Below, in pieces: positions 13,701-31,299 of a stretch of 64,000 nucleotides of DNA. The stretch is from Omphiscola glabra (lineage: Eukaryota; Mollusca; Gastropoda; Lymnaeidae), in the NCBI GenBank assembly GCA_964017045.1, contig OZ024802.1, positions 26,786,293-26,850,292 on the forward strand, in the 5' to 3' direction. Below the pieces are notes generated by a model. The model was given only the letters and a program-made list of their open reading frames with translations. It did not search any database and had not been told where the DNA came from. Numbering within the stretch: the first letter of the stretch is position 1; every line of letters starts with the position of its first letter. The translations under genes and the position numbers were made by a program.

Positions 13701-16700
13701 ATACTGCCATTGAAGAAGTTGCAGACCTGTTTACTCTTATGATTTTGGCGTACAATGTACGATTTTGATGTGTATACATTATATATACTGAGTGTTTTTT
13801 TACTATTAAGATAATGTGTTGAACGATTTTGTGATGAAATTGTACGATTTTAAGATTTTAAGGGTAAACAGGTCTGAAGTTGTTTTTTTTTATTTATGAT
13901 GACTGATATTTGCGCTTAAGAAATACTTGTACTGCGACTCATGAAACTTGAAGCTAAATTTTATGTCTAAAATCCAAAATATAACTGGCAAAACTCCTTT
14001 TTGACTGATTTCTTCAATTTGCTTATTACAAAATTTCTCATCAAATCATTAATAGTTTTTCATATGATCATTCTTCTAGTGGCGTGATCACATCATAACT
14101 ATTTTCAGTGTGACTTACTGACTGTGTTTTTCTCTACAGACAGCGGGCTTACTACTGGTCACACTTATTCATGGTGGATATTTTGACAAACCAGATTGTG
14201 CAGGAGATGGCAGACCAGTGTCAGAATCACTTATGGACTTTGCACTAGGAGGGCATCTGACAAAAGGTGAGCTGTGACTATATTATTGTTGGATTAGTTT
14301 GTCTGTGTCAGTTTTTCGTCGTTTGCACTGGGGCAATATCTGTCAAAAAGGAAACTACGTTTGGTGAACAAGTCCAAGCTCCTCCGTTGAATTAAAATTC
14401 TTATAAAAACCAAGCTATTACTTGTGTGGCTGGCTGGTTCGCTCAATGTAAAGTCAGGCACAGCTATGGATTGTTATGAAAGCAAAAATGAGTACACTGA
14501 TGACAGATGTTGTGGACAGTTTTGAAATGAAATGTGACACAATTAAAGATGCTGTTATGCAGTCATCCCCATTATTTCTCTTGTGACTAGGATGCAACAA
14601 TACTGTGTGAAGCCAAGACCAGCAAAGTGTCTAGGATGTAACAAGACTGTGTGAAGCGAAGACCAGCAAAGTGTCAGTGGTGACTGATTGAAAAATAAAA
14701 ACTGATGAGCATATCATTCATCGGGGTACAATGAGGAGCCAGTCCTGTCAGTTGTGTTCAGCCTAAATCTAGTTTGCAAGCTTATAGAGTATGCGCCAAA
14801 GCTATAACTACTGAAACTCCCACATCTTGTACGCATACATGCTTTTGTCAGTGGTGGATAGAACAAAGCTGCCAAGTATTACCAGAAGTGTGAAAGAAGA
14901 TATGTTGGGAAGATACATTGGGAAGATATGTTGGGAAATTGCTGTTGGAAATGGGACTCTCTTGACAGAGCAAAAAGTTTTCATAGTTTACCATTACTTT
15001 TGTTTGTATGAAAGTGGTCGGGGTTTTTTTTTCTTCCCTATATTTGAGGGCCCACGATCAATTTGTTGATCATTCTGGCTCCTGGTTTGAATTCAGAGTT
15101 TGCCCTTCTCTTAGATGAGTTGCTTTCCAAGGCTTGCGAGTCCCATCCACTTGGGGTGCTTGGGATGGTTTTGCTTGTCTTGGCTTTGGTGGGGGATTGA
15201 ACTCTAGACCACCAGCTATTTGAAATGTGTCGGTCTAGATTGTCTGCCACTCAGCGTGAAGGGGTTTCAAAGTTGAAAAAGATGTTTAATAAGACAGTAC
15301 CAAGTAGCACTGTTATGTCCTTTGTTGTGAAATTGTGCAGCTTTGGTGCACATGTTTCTTATACAAAGCTAAACCTAATGATATATAACTAGTGTAGTCA
15401 CTGTGATGCATATCTCTTTTTTGAGATGTTAATTGTAAAATTATTATTTTTATGAAACTTGCTATCAGCAGCATTCTATATTGGCTTAATGTTATGTATG
15501 TCTTTCACTGTATTGCTAACAATCAATTGTTTACATTTACTGAAATAGTGGAGGCCCTGAAACCTGAAATAATAGACATCGGCGACCTACTCCTTAGGCA
15601 CGTACTACAACTTGTTTGCAATGCTCATGCCATCACATGCGTCCAAACCGTAGGTGAAAATGAGTTGCCAGAGAGCACAGTGGACATCAGTCAAGTTCGA
15701 ATAGCTACAGCTATTTATCCCACAGCTAGCCTCATGAACCATTCATGCGATCCTACCATCATTTCTAGGCAAGTTTTTCTGAAATATGTGACTCGGCTTA
15801 CGCCATTTTTTTTTAAAGGGAGTTTTACTGAAATCTTTTACATGAGTATTGAATGGGCCAAAATTATAAATACAATTATAATGTTGTAAGTCTAGTGTCT
15901 ATTGAACGGCAAGAATTACCCAACCATTATGTATTGCTAAATACAATTAAAATCTATAAATCAAAGGAACAGCTAGTAAAACAAGATGACTGAATTCAGA
16001 ACCAGGAAATTGGACAAATGTTTGGCGCCATCCCAATTAGCCAGTACATGGCCCAAAAACAAATTAAATTTTTTGGCCCCCCCCCCCCCCGGTCAGAATG
16101 TCTGTCAACAAACTTGCATTTCAAGCTTACACTAGCGGGTACTCCGGTTTCAGTGCCAGAGAAAGACCACGCCGTTGGTGGTTTGAGTGAAAATCAAAAA
16201 CAAGAACCTTCAACGAGATTCAAACTTTGCTTCAATCCATCAACTATACCTCCCCCGCGGCGCCTCCCCCATTAAAAGAGGACAAAAGAAGAAGATATGA
16301 TTTTGTTTTTGTAAATGACACCGGTATTTGTAAATTTATTTCAGTTTTTGTTACAGACCAATGCTATTAGCACTTGTAATACTAAGGTTAAATAATGAAT
16401 GAATTGATTGTGTTATTTTTTTTTATTTATATATATGCTCTAGTTGTTTTATAGACATTTTCAACATGGCTATAATTATTATTTCATTAAAGTGCATCAG
16501 CAGCATCAGTATGCCACAGTACCTGCCACCAGGGATTAGCTAACTTATTTATCTATGTGCTGAAAATGAATGTGCTCGATGTAATCAAAAACCATTTCCA
16601 TTTATTTGGATCAACAAAATAATGTTATATTTATGTTACACATTCATTTTCGTTACACCATCTTTCCCTTTTTAATTTATCAATGCTATTGTAAAGATGA

Positions 16701-19700
16701 CTGCCTTCATTGTTGTCTGTCTAATAAATTAAGTCTTTATATCTTTTCCATTAAATCGTTCAATTCGCTGATGACACCATTTTTGGCTTAATATCCAAAC
16801 GGTAAAGCTTATACAGCAATTTAGTTACAAGCTTTATCGGTTGGTGCAATGAAAATTTTCTTCATCTGAATGTCTCAAACGAAAGAAATGGTTGTCGATT
16901 TCCAGAGGGGGATTCCACCTTCTCTATCAATTGACAATTCAAGGTTACCTAACTTTATTGCTAAGCTAATAAGCTAACTTGGCATAAAAACTGCCAAATT
17001 CTGTATAAAAAAAGTCAACCAATCTTTAAAAATTGTACAGTTTTGGTGTAAACAAACAAGTCATTAACTTACTCTACAGTGCAACAATTGGAATCCCACT
17101 AATTGATCACTAATTAACTCACCATTGTCACTAAGGGTGTTCATGTAGGGCTTTGACCTGCCTCACTATTTCCTTCCACACGGCCTAACTATTGCTTTTC
17201 TTTTCCATGCTTGGATTCCCAGTTGTTGTAGATCTTTTTCCATGGGTAAATATGTACTTATTCAATAAAATAATCATATCATCTTATCTTAAAAGTATCA
17301 CTGTGTTGTTTTGAACATTTGATGATCTACAAAAACACATAACAAGATTCTACTGGAGCTGCCTGTTCTTAGAATTTTACCATTGCAATACATAGAATTA
17401 TAAAAAATTGAAGAAACAATAATGCAGTTCAACAAAATGTTAACAATATGTTTTGCATTTTTTTCCCTTACAGTTTCATTGGTGATATCTTGGTTGTGAA
17501 AACAGTTATGGATGTAAATAAAGGGGAGGAAATTTATAACTGCTATGGTGAGTAGCCTAACTTAATTATTTACTTATTTATTGGGATTTGAGAAGGAGAT
17601 ATTTTGCAGCCAAAGAAAAATATTTGTGAAGACTGAAATATATTTCAACTTTTATATAAGAGGTTACTACAAAAAGTAAAATGAATTACACACTGGAAAT
17701 TGATGAACATAAGTATTCTGCTCCCACCTGTGATTTCTTAGGATTACTTTCTTTTAATGTGAAACAAGAAACTGATGAATGTCAAAAATTTGCAGGTCCT
17801 CATCATTGTCGCATGAGAAGAGAAGAACGACAGGAAGTCTTGAGATCTCAGTATCACTTCGACTGTTGCTGCCCTCCATGCTGTGATGGGGATGTTTCAA
17901 ACGAGAGATTTGGTGTGAGTTCAAAGACCATATTTACGAATTTAAGTCAGAAATATTTAAAATTCTAATAAAGTCATACATTACCTAATTTTGCAGTAGC
18001 TTTAAACCTGCACAGGCCTGGTTACTGGTAGCCTTATTCATCACCCTACCTCCAGAAGCTCCATGATTGTGTAAATCACTGTTTGGTGTTTGTTAATTAT
18101 CAACTTCGTTTCTCAAAATTGCCAGTAACACAAAGGACTCTTATCATAAATTAAACATAAAATGGTCTGAGTTTGTTTAAAAAAATTATTCTATAATTAA
18201 AGTTATAATTTAATATAACTGGTGGTGCTGAGTGTAAAGATCTTGCCAGTAACACAAAGGACTCTTATCATAAATTAAACATAAAATGGTCTGAGTTTGT
18301 TTAAAAAAATTATTCTATAATTAAAGTTATAATTTAATATAACTGGTGGTGCTGAGTGTAAAGATCTTGCCAGTAACACAAAGGACTCTATCATTAATTA
18401 AACATAAAATGGTCTGAGTTTGTTTAAAAAAATTATTCTATAATTAAAGTTATAATTTAATATAACTGGTGGTGCTGAGTGTAAAGATGTTGCGGGCAGG
18501 TCAAACATTGAGTAATGACAGGTTCAGTCAGAACTTTACTTAATCATTAGGTATGTAAAGAATCAACATTTAAACTTTGTTGTATTTTAACCTCTAGACC
18601 AGGCGTCTCAAACTCGCGGCCCGATACCGGACAGCAATGTTTAGTGTTAATGCGTCTCACGCGTTTTCATCCTTCTCATTTCTATAATGTGACCCTCTTC
18701 AACGGTTTCAGTCGAATCTCTCCGACTAGTCTAATTCTGATTTTTATTATGTTTCTATAGATTCAAACTTTAAACCATTTTAAAATCGGACTAAAAGTTT
18801 TTATTTTATAGCATTTTATGAGACAAACATTTCCAAAGTAAGGTCTTTGAGAAGACGCTCTTCGATTATTGTATATACATATATCTAAAGTTGTTATTAA
18901 TAAAGGTTGAGCAGATTGTAACAGTTGTATTTATAATTTCTTTCTTGTGGAATACTTGATGCGGCCCAGTCTCACTCAGACTCTACCTCCTGCGCCCCCG
19001 GATAATTTATGCTTGAGACCCCTGCTCTAGACTATTCAATTATCTTCATTAAAGTGATCCACTATTCTATAAATTATATTTTCAGGCTTTAAAATGTCCC
19101 AAATGTGCTGGCATTTTGACTGAAAAAAACTGCAAAGTTTGTGGTCAGTCCATAGACAATCGAACGCTGACCACTCTCAGAGGACTTGTAGATCAAACAG
19201 GAAAAATGTTTGCTAGAGGCATTCAGCTAATGACATCACAAGACTGGGAAGGTAAATCTGGCTTGAAATGTTACAGAAATAAAAACTGATTAAGGGAATT
19301 TTTTTGTGTGCATAATACCACTTGTCACAGATAGTAATAGTACAATGTTAGTACAGTGGTATGATGTTTAAACTTTAATCAAAATTAATAATTGTTGTGC
19401 AGATGGAGCAGAAATTCTCTAGTTAATAAAAACGCTTTTCACAATGGTAATTTATAGGCTAATGCGTAGAATCATATCTAAGATACAGAATTTGTGTACT
19501 GATTATAACATGGGTGTCTCAATCAAATAAAAATATTGAAAAGCAAAATGGCAAAATAAAAAAAATCAACCTCTTTTTAAACTTTTAATAATTATTTACA
19601 CATAATTAATAACAATAAACACATTAAATGCAATAATTATGTAAACACATCACAGGACTTAACACATAAAAATTCACCATTTATTGTGAAAAAATTGTTA

Positions 19701-21162
19701 GAAGAAAAATAAATAGAGAAATCACTCAAGCTATTAAAACTTGACAAGACTGAACTTTAATAAATTCTAACCAAAAAAAACACTACTGATCAAGTATCAT
19801 AAAGGCTAAGACATCTTGGGCACTACTGTCACTGAGACTATAAATTATAGTATAATGTGGATAGTTTCAGATGAAGGCATTCAGTGCCAAACAGCAGGTG
19901 TAGTAATATACAAATCTTTATATGATTTTAATAATTTGTACTCTCATTTGAAGCATAATTATAATTTTTTTAATGACAAAAACGTTCCCAATATATTCAT
20001 TACTAGTACTGGTAGTATGCCACTAATCTGGAAGTAGCAACAAAAAAAAAATTATTTCATCCCAGATCTCAAACTGTCATCTGTCAAATTGTAGATAATT
20101 GAAATATTAAATTTAAAAAATTTAAAATTCAAAGTTATGATTTTTTTTCATCATGATCTTTTTAAAAATGTTTGTCAGGGGCGATAACTGTTTTTAAAGA
20201 ATGCCAAAAACAGCGGAAAGAATTTCTCTACAAGGACCACCGAGACCTGGCCATAGTGGATGATGCTTTAGCCAGGTGCTATGCAAGCACTGGTATGTTA
20301 TGTCTTCTCTTGCGGTGAAGGTTCTCTCTTGGATTTTTTTTTTTGCGATCTGAAAATTTAACAAATTTGAGTAAACACTTTTCATCTTGACACTGGCGCA
20401 TTTAGGCAAGGTGGAGGTTAAGTAAATGTATTGCTGGTATTTTAGGACTAACTTGACCTCTTGCTATTACCATTAAAGCCACCAAATCACTAATACACTT
20501 CAAAGTTTGGTGATTGATTTGATTTATCATATTGGAATTCATTAACTATCCCCTTTGAGCAATTTAATCAGAAATACCAATTCCATAGGATGCAGTTGAA
20601 TATCTTCAAAGCTTACTTTTTCTAATATAAGATTTTTCAAATATAAGCTTTTTCTAATATAAGCTGTTTCTAATATAAGCTTTTTATAATATAAGCTTTT
20701 CATAATATAAGCTTTTTATAAAGCTTGAAATTAAATGAAAATGTATGCATTATAAAGTTCATGCAAAACTGAAAAATAAACACTGTGATAATTAAGAATT
20801 GATGATCCCATTTGTTTGAATACTCTGGAGTATAATTTGATAAATTAATGTGAAATCACATTATTTGTATCTTTTAAGGGAACTACAGCACCTCGGCCGA
20901 CCACCTCTTTTCCAGCATCAAGTTTGCTGAGCAAATGTACGGTGACAAGAGCGTCGAGTACTCCCATGAACTGCAGAAACTGGCTGAAGTTTTGTTTAAC
21001 GCAGAAAGATTCAGAGAGTGCCTGCCCATAGCTGAGCAATGCCTGGGTCTATTTAACAGCCTGTACACATCCGAACATGAGGCAGTTAAACAGATTAAGG
21101 AAGTCAGAGATGCTGCACAGTTTGCACTAGCACCAATGATGCAGTCAAATGCACAGAAGTGA
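1782..21162 (+). CDS. SMYD4: SMYD4-like SET and MYND domain protein (18 exons)
   Basis: Putative protein-lysine methyltransferase of the SMYD4 class. Exons, all joining in phase: 1782-1927, 3886-4030, 4256-4348, 4677-4800, 5040-5090 (or to 5069), 5708-5756, 6066-6201, 6872-6999, 8165-8270, 11662-11722, 13083-13240, 14140-14266, 15549-15768, 17474-17547, 17796-17914, 19086-19251, 20179-20292, 20879-21162; about 766 aa, close to the human family member's roughly 800. N-terminal TPR-like helices lie at about 70-160. The first SET segment at about 249-275 is split by a MYND zinc finger from about 278 (CHHC, then CDQC, CNELC and HRTEC). The SET core follows, with NHSCDP near 507-512 and NCYG near 536-539, then post-SET cysteines (CCCPPC) and a C-terminal TPR-like region. 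The start sits in a good context (AAAATGG). Intron 13 uses a GC donor. Intron 9 carries a 3-kb minisatellite that ends at the acceptor of exon 10. Known: SMYD proteins methylate lysines; this protein's substrate is not known here. Confidence 0.9.
7368..8025 (+). repeat. 63-bp minisatellite in SMYD4 intron 8
   Basis: About 10.5 near-identical copies of a 63-bp unit (starting gggatggacggatgggttta), ending about 140 bp before the exon 9 acceptor. Because 63 is a multiple of 3 and the unit has no stop in several frames, both strands show long open frames (a 241-codon one on +, with a 21-residue period). These are repeat artefacts: no splice phase links them to the gene. Copies differ mainly by C/T at one site (gga[c/t]ggatgg). 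The last two copies are the most diverged. Confidence 0.95.
8669..11661 (+). repeat. 66-bp minisatellite built on the exon 10 splice acceptor (45 units)
   Basis: From the first 'gacag' (ends 8685) to the real acceptor of exon 10 (ends 11661) is 2976 bp, exactly 45 units: 39 of 66 bp and 6 of 67 bp (extra C in ttggCcattg). Each unit ends in a pyrimidine-containing stretch and cag (gtttgatttccgacag) and starts with GTTGGCATTGCTCA, which equals the first 14 bases of exon 10. So the array is made from the intron/exon boundary itself. Variants alternate (gatttcc/gagttcc, ccgac/cccac), and some blocks recur about 1125 bp (17 units) apart. The long open frames in both orientations are artefacts of the period. 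Confidence 0.95.
12653..12714 (+). pseudogene. Partial duplicate of SMYD4 exon 11 (pseudo-exon)
   Basis: About 60 bases are nearly identical to the middle of exon 11 (13109-13170), coding the same ...SDDWMAKGLNKDGMYDRS... stretch. The homology breaks right after AGAAGCT, where exon 11 goes on with ATGTGAGTG. It lies in intron 10, before the real exon, has no matching donor, and runs into SINE-like sequence. A second duplicated segment (12228-12290 versus 13475-13540) suggests a local rearrangement. It is unlikely to be spliced in, as the following frame departs from the family. Confidence 0.75.
12815..12925 (-). repeat. tRNA-like SINE fragment, minus strand
   Basis: It shares the blocks gagtcccatccac, gcttgacttggctttggtgg and ggattgaactccagaccacc with 15110-15254. 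Read on the minus strand the last block gives ggtctggagttcaatcc, close to a tRNA B-box (GGTTCRANYCC). A dispersed SINE of tRNA origin is the best explanation; I cannot name the family. Confidence 0.55.
15110..15254 (-). repeat. tRNA-like SINE fragment, second copy
   Basis: Diverged second copy of the element at 12815-12925 in SMYD4 intron 12: gagtcccatccac, gcttgtcttggctttggtgg, ggattgaactctagaccacc. The minus strand carries the B-box-like part. The open frame at 15038-15250 on the minus strand is this repeat, not a gene. Confidence 0.55.
18119..18490 (+). repeat. Three tandem copies of a ~124-bp unit
   Basis: Three almost identical head-to-tail copies (each starting near ttgccagtaacacaaagg and ending gctgagtgtaaagat) in SMYD4 intron 15. 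Very few differences between copies, so the expansion is recent. It does not touch an exon. Confidence 0.9.
18600..19024. mobile_element. Non-autonomous hAT-type element with perfect 8-bp target duplication
   Basis: The 425-bp element starts caggcgtctcaaac and ends gcttgagacccctg, giving imperfect terminal inverted repeats (CAGGSGTCTCAARC). It is flanked by a perfect 8-bp direct repeat ctctagac (18592-18599 and 19025-19032), the target-site length of hAT transposons. It contains no transposase frame. It sits in SMYD4 intron 15. Confidence 0.85.
20620..20725 (+). repeat. Short tandem repeat of ~15 bp (ctaatataagctttt)
   Basis: About six imperfect copies of a unit like ctaatataagctttt in the last intron of SMYD4, upstream of exon 18. 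Confidence 0.75.
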
Positions 21163-21372
21163 TGTAGTTTTATTTGTGTGTGTGTGTGTGTGTGTGATAT
21201 TTTGGAGTCTCTTAACACAATATCTGAAATTTCCTTTCATTTTGTTACATCTAGTGTTATTGCTTCTCAAGGATCTGTTATTTTAAATTAATTCTGATTG
21301 ATGTAAAAAAAATGTCATTGATTTTAAACATGTTTAAAATATTTTGTTCTAATGATAAATGCATCAACAGTT

Positions 21373-21378
21373 AATAAA
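21373..21378 (+). terminator. Poly(A) signal AATAAA for SMYD4-like gene
   Basis: Canonical AATAAA 211 bases after the SMYD4 stop, in an AT-rich 3' UTR that also has a (GT)n run (about 21174-21194). Another AATAAA-like motif lies near 21478. The choice between them is inferred. Confidence 0.5.
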
Positions 21379-21514
21379 CAGTTTGCAAAGATTTGAATTG
21401 TTTTAGTTACAATATCTTTTAATATAATATATATATATATATATAATTTTGAATTGTTTGTACGTTTAAAACTTTATAAAATAAAAATTTAAATGCATAT
21501 CCTGGAACACCATT

Positions 21515-21725
21515 CACACATAGCAACATATTCTGTTAACTCAGCCATCTACATCCAGGGTCTGTAAATCAACCATCTATATCCAGATTCTGTTAATTCA
21601 AACATCTAAATCCAGGTTTTATTAACTCGACCATTTCATCCAGGGTCTGTTATCCAACCATCAACATGCAGGTTCCATCCACATGCAGGGTCTATCCATA
21701 TGCAGGGTCCATCCACATACTATTC
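21515..21725 (+). repeat. Imperfect ~30-bp tandem repeat in convergent 3' region
   Basis: Diverged copies of units such as ccatctacatccagggtctgt between the stops of SMYD4 and JMJD7. A TTTATT at 21618-21623 (AATAAA on the minus strand) inside this stretch is a candidate JMJD7 poly(A) signal. Confidence 0.6.
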
Positions 21726-21747
21726 ATTTACTCTGGTCCCTTGCATA

Positions 21748-27605
<5,858 letters not shown>

Positions 27606-30600
27606 TTCTTTTTCTGAAATGTTAAAAATGTTTTTAATGAGATACATTTTTAATACATGGTTTGGGGGGGGGGGGGGGGGGGGGGGTTTAGTTCTACTAC
27701 AGGTGTTCTGTTAATTTTGGGCAGATAATGTATCTGTAAAATTGTAGTAAAGAATGTTCACCATTTACCTAAAAAAAATAATCTCATCAAAACTAAATGA
27801 CTACAGTTATTTTCTCCGTAAACTGTTTTTCTATCATTTGCAGGCCTATCTATATGAAATTTTGTTTCTAAATACAGCTCATGGTCACACAAAAACAGGA
27901 GCTAGGATGCTTTTAACTCATCTAGCATTGTTCTATATATGTTATCATTTAACAAACAATGAAAAAGTCAGTGAAAATATATCTTATTGTCAGATTTTGA
28001 CTTTCTGATTTTAACTAACACTACAGAGTGTAAGGTGCATACTATAACCCTCTCTGTGTACTACCTATGTAGAGCTAGTACATACAACTAAAGTATTTGT
28101 AGGCTACATAATCTTCTTTATTTATTTAAATATAAAGAACTAAGTCTAAGCTAACAGTTAAAGAGATACTGATAGAAATAGATAATTTTATATATTATAT
28201 GGCCTTGGTAGGGTAGAGGGTAGGGTTTAATTACTGAAATTAATAAAGTACTAGTCACTAGTACTCTGATACATTCTCACACTAGTAGTATAAGCCTATA
28301 AATGAAGCATATAGTCATAGTTATACTTTGGCCTGGTGAATTAAATGTATATTCAAATGATAGAAGTGACTTGAGTCTGAGTGAGTGAAAAAAAAAGTAT
28401 TTAAAAAAAAATTAAATTAATGTTTTAGCACTATGATTAGGCTTATAAAGGATTGTGCGCATTCCGGTATATAACATTGAGGGTAAAAGGGGGAGGGGGG
28501 ATCCTTTTGATATATTGTGTTATATGGGGTGGGGGTGGTAGTTATTTACCAATTTTTACAATTTGTTTTTTTTTTTATTAATTCTTATTTTTTATTTACA
28601 CATTACATCTTGATAAGTTAACTTGTTTATAATTAATTTTGCAAAAATTTTAATAGCACATTTCATTAGTTTTAGTCTTAACAGCTTTCCTGAAATCTTT
28701 CAGGAATGTATATTTAATAAGAAATTTGAAAACAGTAATAGTTCTTTAATAAAAATTATCAAAACTAAATTTTTGTACCAATTATTAAATTACTATTACA
28801 ATGTTGTATTCGTGGGGTTTGTTTTCTATAAATGTTATATAATATTAGGGGGGTGGTCAACGGAATTTTTATATAACGCTTATAAGGGTTAGAGAGTGGG
28901 TCAAAATTGGGCAACCCTCGACCACCAGTCCCAAATGTCAAATTGTATACTTTTCATTAGAAAGTCTCAGGTGTCCCTGATAATTGGTGATGTAATTGTT
29001 TATGTCTATAAGTATGATTCTAAATGAATGGAATTGTCTTGTAGACTAACTGCTTTGTAATAATTTAAAATAAACAATACCATGGCTGGCAGACCGCAAT
29101 CACCGGATCATTTTGCAAATAATGTTTTGCCAGGAAACATTCTGCAAACTTATGACACAACGCTGAAGGCACTGTAGGTCAGAATGCTTTGGTTTAGAGT
29201 GGCTTGCTGGACTCAATCTCATTATTGTCAATGGTTCATGTTTTTAGTCTGATGTTCAGTGTCACCTGATGGTTACCGATGGAAATGCCCTCCGTGCAGG
29301 ACATGCAGTATTGGCCTACACACCAGGTCATTTTTTGCAAACAGTGGGCTGGCACACAGAAAGTGATCATGATGATATTCTATTGTGCTTGCAAAGTATA
29401 AAAGTGAAATGCAAACATGTTATGCTTTTCAAAAGCATAGAAACTTGGGACACCAATGTAATATACAGAAACATTTCACAAATTGAGTGTCAGAATTGGT
29501 CTCAAGTTCAACAAGGTGTTGTATGCCATTTGAATAACATTTATAAATTATACTTAATTCATCATAATAATCATAGGCACAGCCTGCCCATATGCCATGC
29601 CCATGGTCATGCCGCCTTAGCAATGGGCATGGACCACAGGTGTCTTAGTCTTAGTGTTAAGAGTCGGAGTCATATAAATTATAATATATTAATATCAACC
29701 GTTAAAAGAGTACAATTTGCTATTAATATTAAGTACTGTAGCTGTAGTACTAGTAGTGTCTCGTATTAGTAGTACTAATAGTACTACTAGTAGTACAGTG
29801 TAAGTGTAGACTGTTGAGTGTAGTCGTGTCCCTGTAGATTTAAAGATTCCATTAGTCATGATTAGTACTACAGTAGCCACTACCAACAACCAGCCAACCA
29901 CTTCACTTCAACCAGTATCTAACTAATGACTAATAGACTAATTTTAATATTTTGGCCTACATTTATTATTTAATTTAATAAACAGCCCAGTAGTTAAGGG
30001 TTTTATAATTTTAGCAAACTAAAGTAAGAGTAAGTTCATGACTTTCACTATTTAGGCACATAATAGCCAATTTTACTAACTTAGCCTTCTTGACTTCTTG
30101 ACAATTTGATTTTATTTGTTTTGTTTGAATGTTAACTTATTTTTTAAATAGTAATAATAATTAATAGTGGATAGGATGATAGGCTAAATCATCTTTGTTT
30201 TGTTGTTTAATTTTGCAATAAATACGCTAATTTCTGTTTGTTTGTTTTTAGAATGCAAGTAAATAAAATTATATATTTTTGCACGATTAACACAATTAAA
30301 TGGAAAATAAAATATGAAATGTCCGTTTTATTGTTGCTTAGATTATTGTTTTGTTCCATTTTATGAATCAACATTTTTTTGTCTTACAAAATGTCTGCGC
30401 CCTTTACTTTCATTATCCGTCCTTATTTTTCTTTAAAAAATTGTCTTGATTAATTTCCTAGAAACTTACTTCAACTTTGAGTAAAGATAAATCTTATTCA
30501 ATGTGCTTAGTTTTGGAAAAATTGTAAGTTTAGCTAATTTATGGAATTATAGGGTCTAGACATATTTATATTTTGACTTGTACTTGCCTGCTGAACTGAA

Positions 30601-31299
30601 CGTCGACTCCACAATCACGACATTCTCATTCACAGACGCAGTTAGTTGTTAATAATACTACTACCAATAATAATTATTAGTATCACAGTACACTTTAGCA
30701 CACAGTGTAAGTGTATGTACAGCATTACCGACACAGCAGTGTCACTTAGTATGACTTAGTACAGACAGAGTACTGTCAGTCAGTACATACAACAAACTGC
30801 AGAGTGTCAAATCACAGTATCAGTAATCACACTCACACACATAGTAGACCTACAATGTAGTATAGGCTATAGTTATAGGCCTTACATTGAATGAAAACCT
30901 TCTGTCCCTTTTCCACTTGTCGTCAACAGTTAGTTAGAGTTTGTAAACAGTCACTACATTACAGGTCGTACTATCGTACTAAGATTATCCGGAAAGATTT
31001 TTTTTAAATGAATAAGTTAGTTCTGCTTTAAGTTTAGTCTTAGTACTTAAGTGTTAAGTCATATATTTGTACAAACCCAGAGGCCAGATCGCTGCTATCG
31101 AATGGCCACCAGTAATGTCATGGTGTTAATCAGATCGAAGACCAGTTACATTAAAATCAGTGTATGGATTATAATGTGCTGAATTATCTCTTTTTTTTAA
31201 ATTAATAAATAATGTACCTATTTTCATTATATAATAAGTTTTCAAAGGAGTTGGCAATGTTAAAAACTTTTCTGATATTTGTTTCAGGTATATCCATAA
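27606..31299. other. Divergent intergenic region between JMJD7 and H6PD
   Basis: It should hold both 5' ends. An acceptor-like gtttcag ends at 31287, so H6PD has an upstream non-coding exon somewhere here. A G-tract lies at about 27664-27687 and TAG/AGTAC-rich, low-complexity sequence at about 28000-30900. A 166-codon open frame at 29269-29769 resembles no family I recognise and has no splice support. Nothing else was identified. Confidence 0.5.

Noticed and set aside
29269..29769. 166-codon frame in the JMJD7-H6PD intergenic region
   Set aside because: No recognised motif, low-complexity ending, and no splice context; likely chance in a compositionally varied region.
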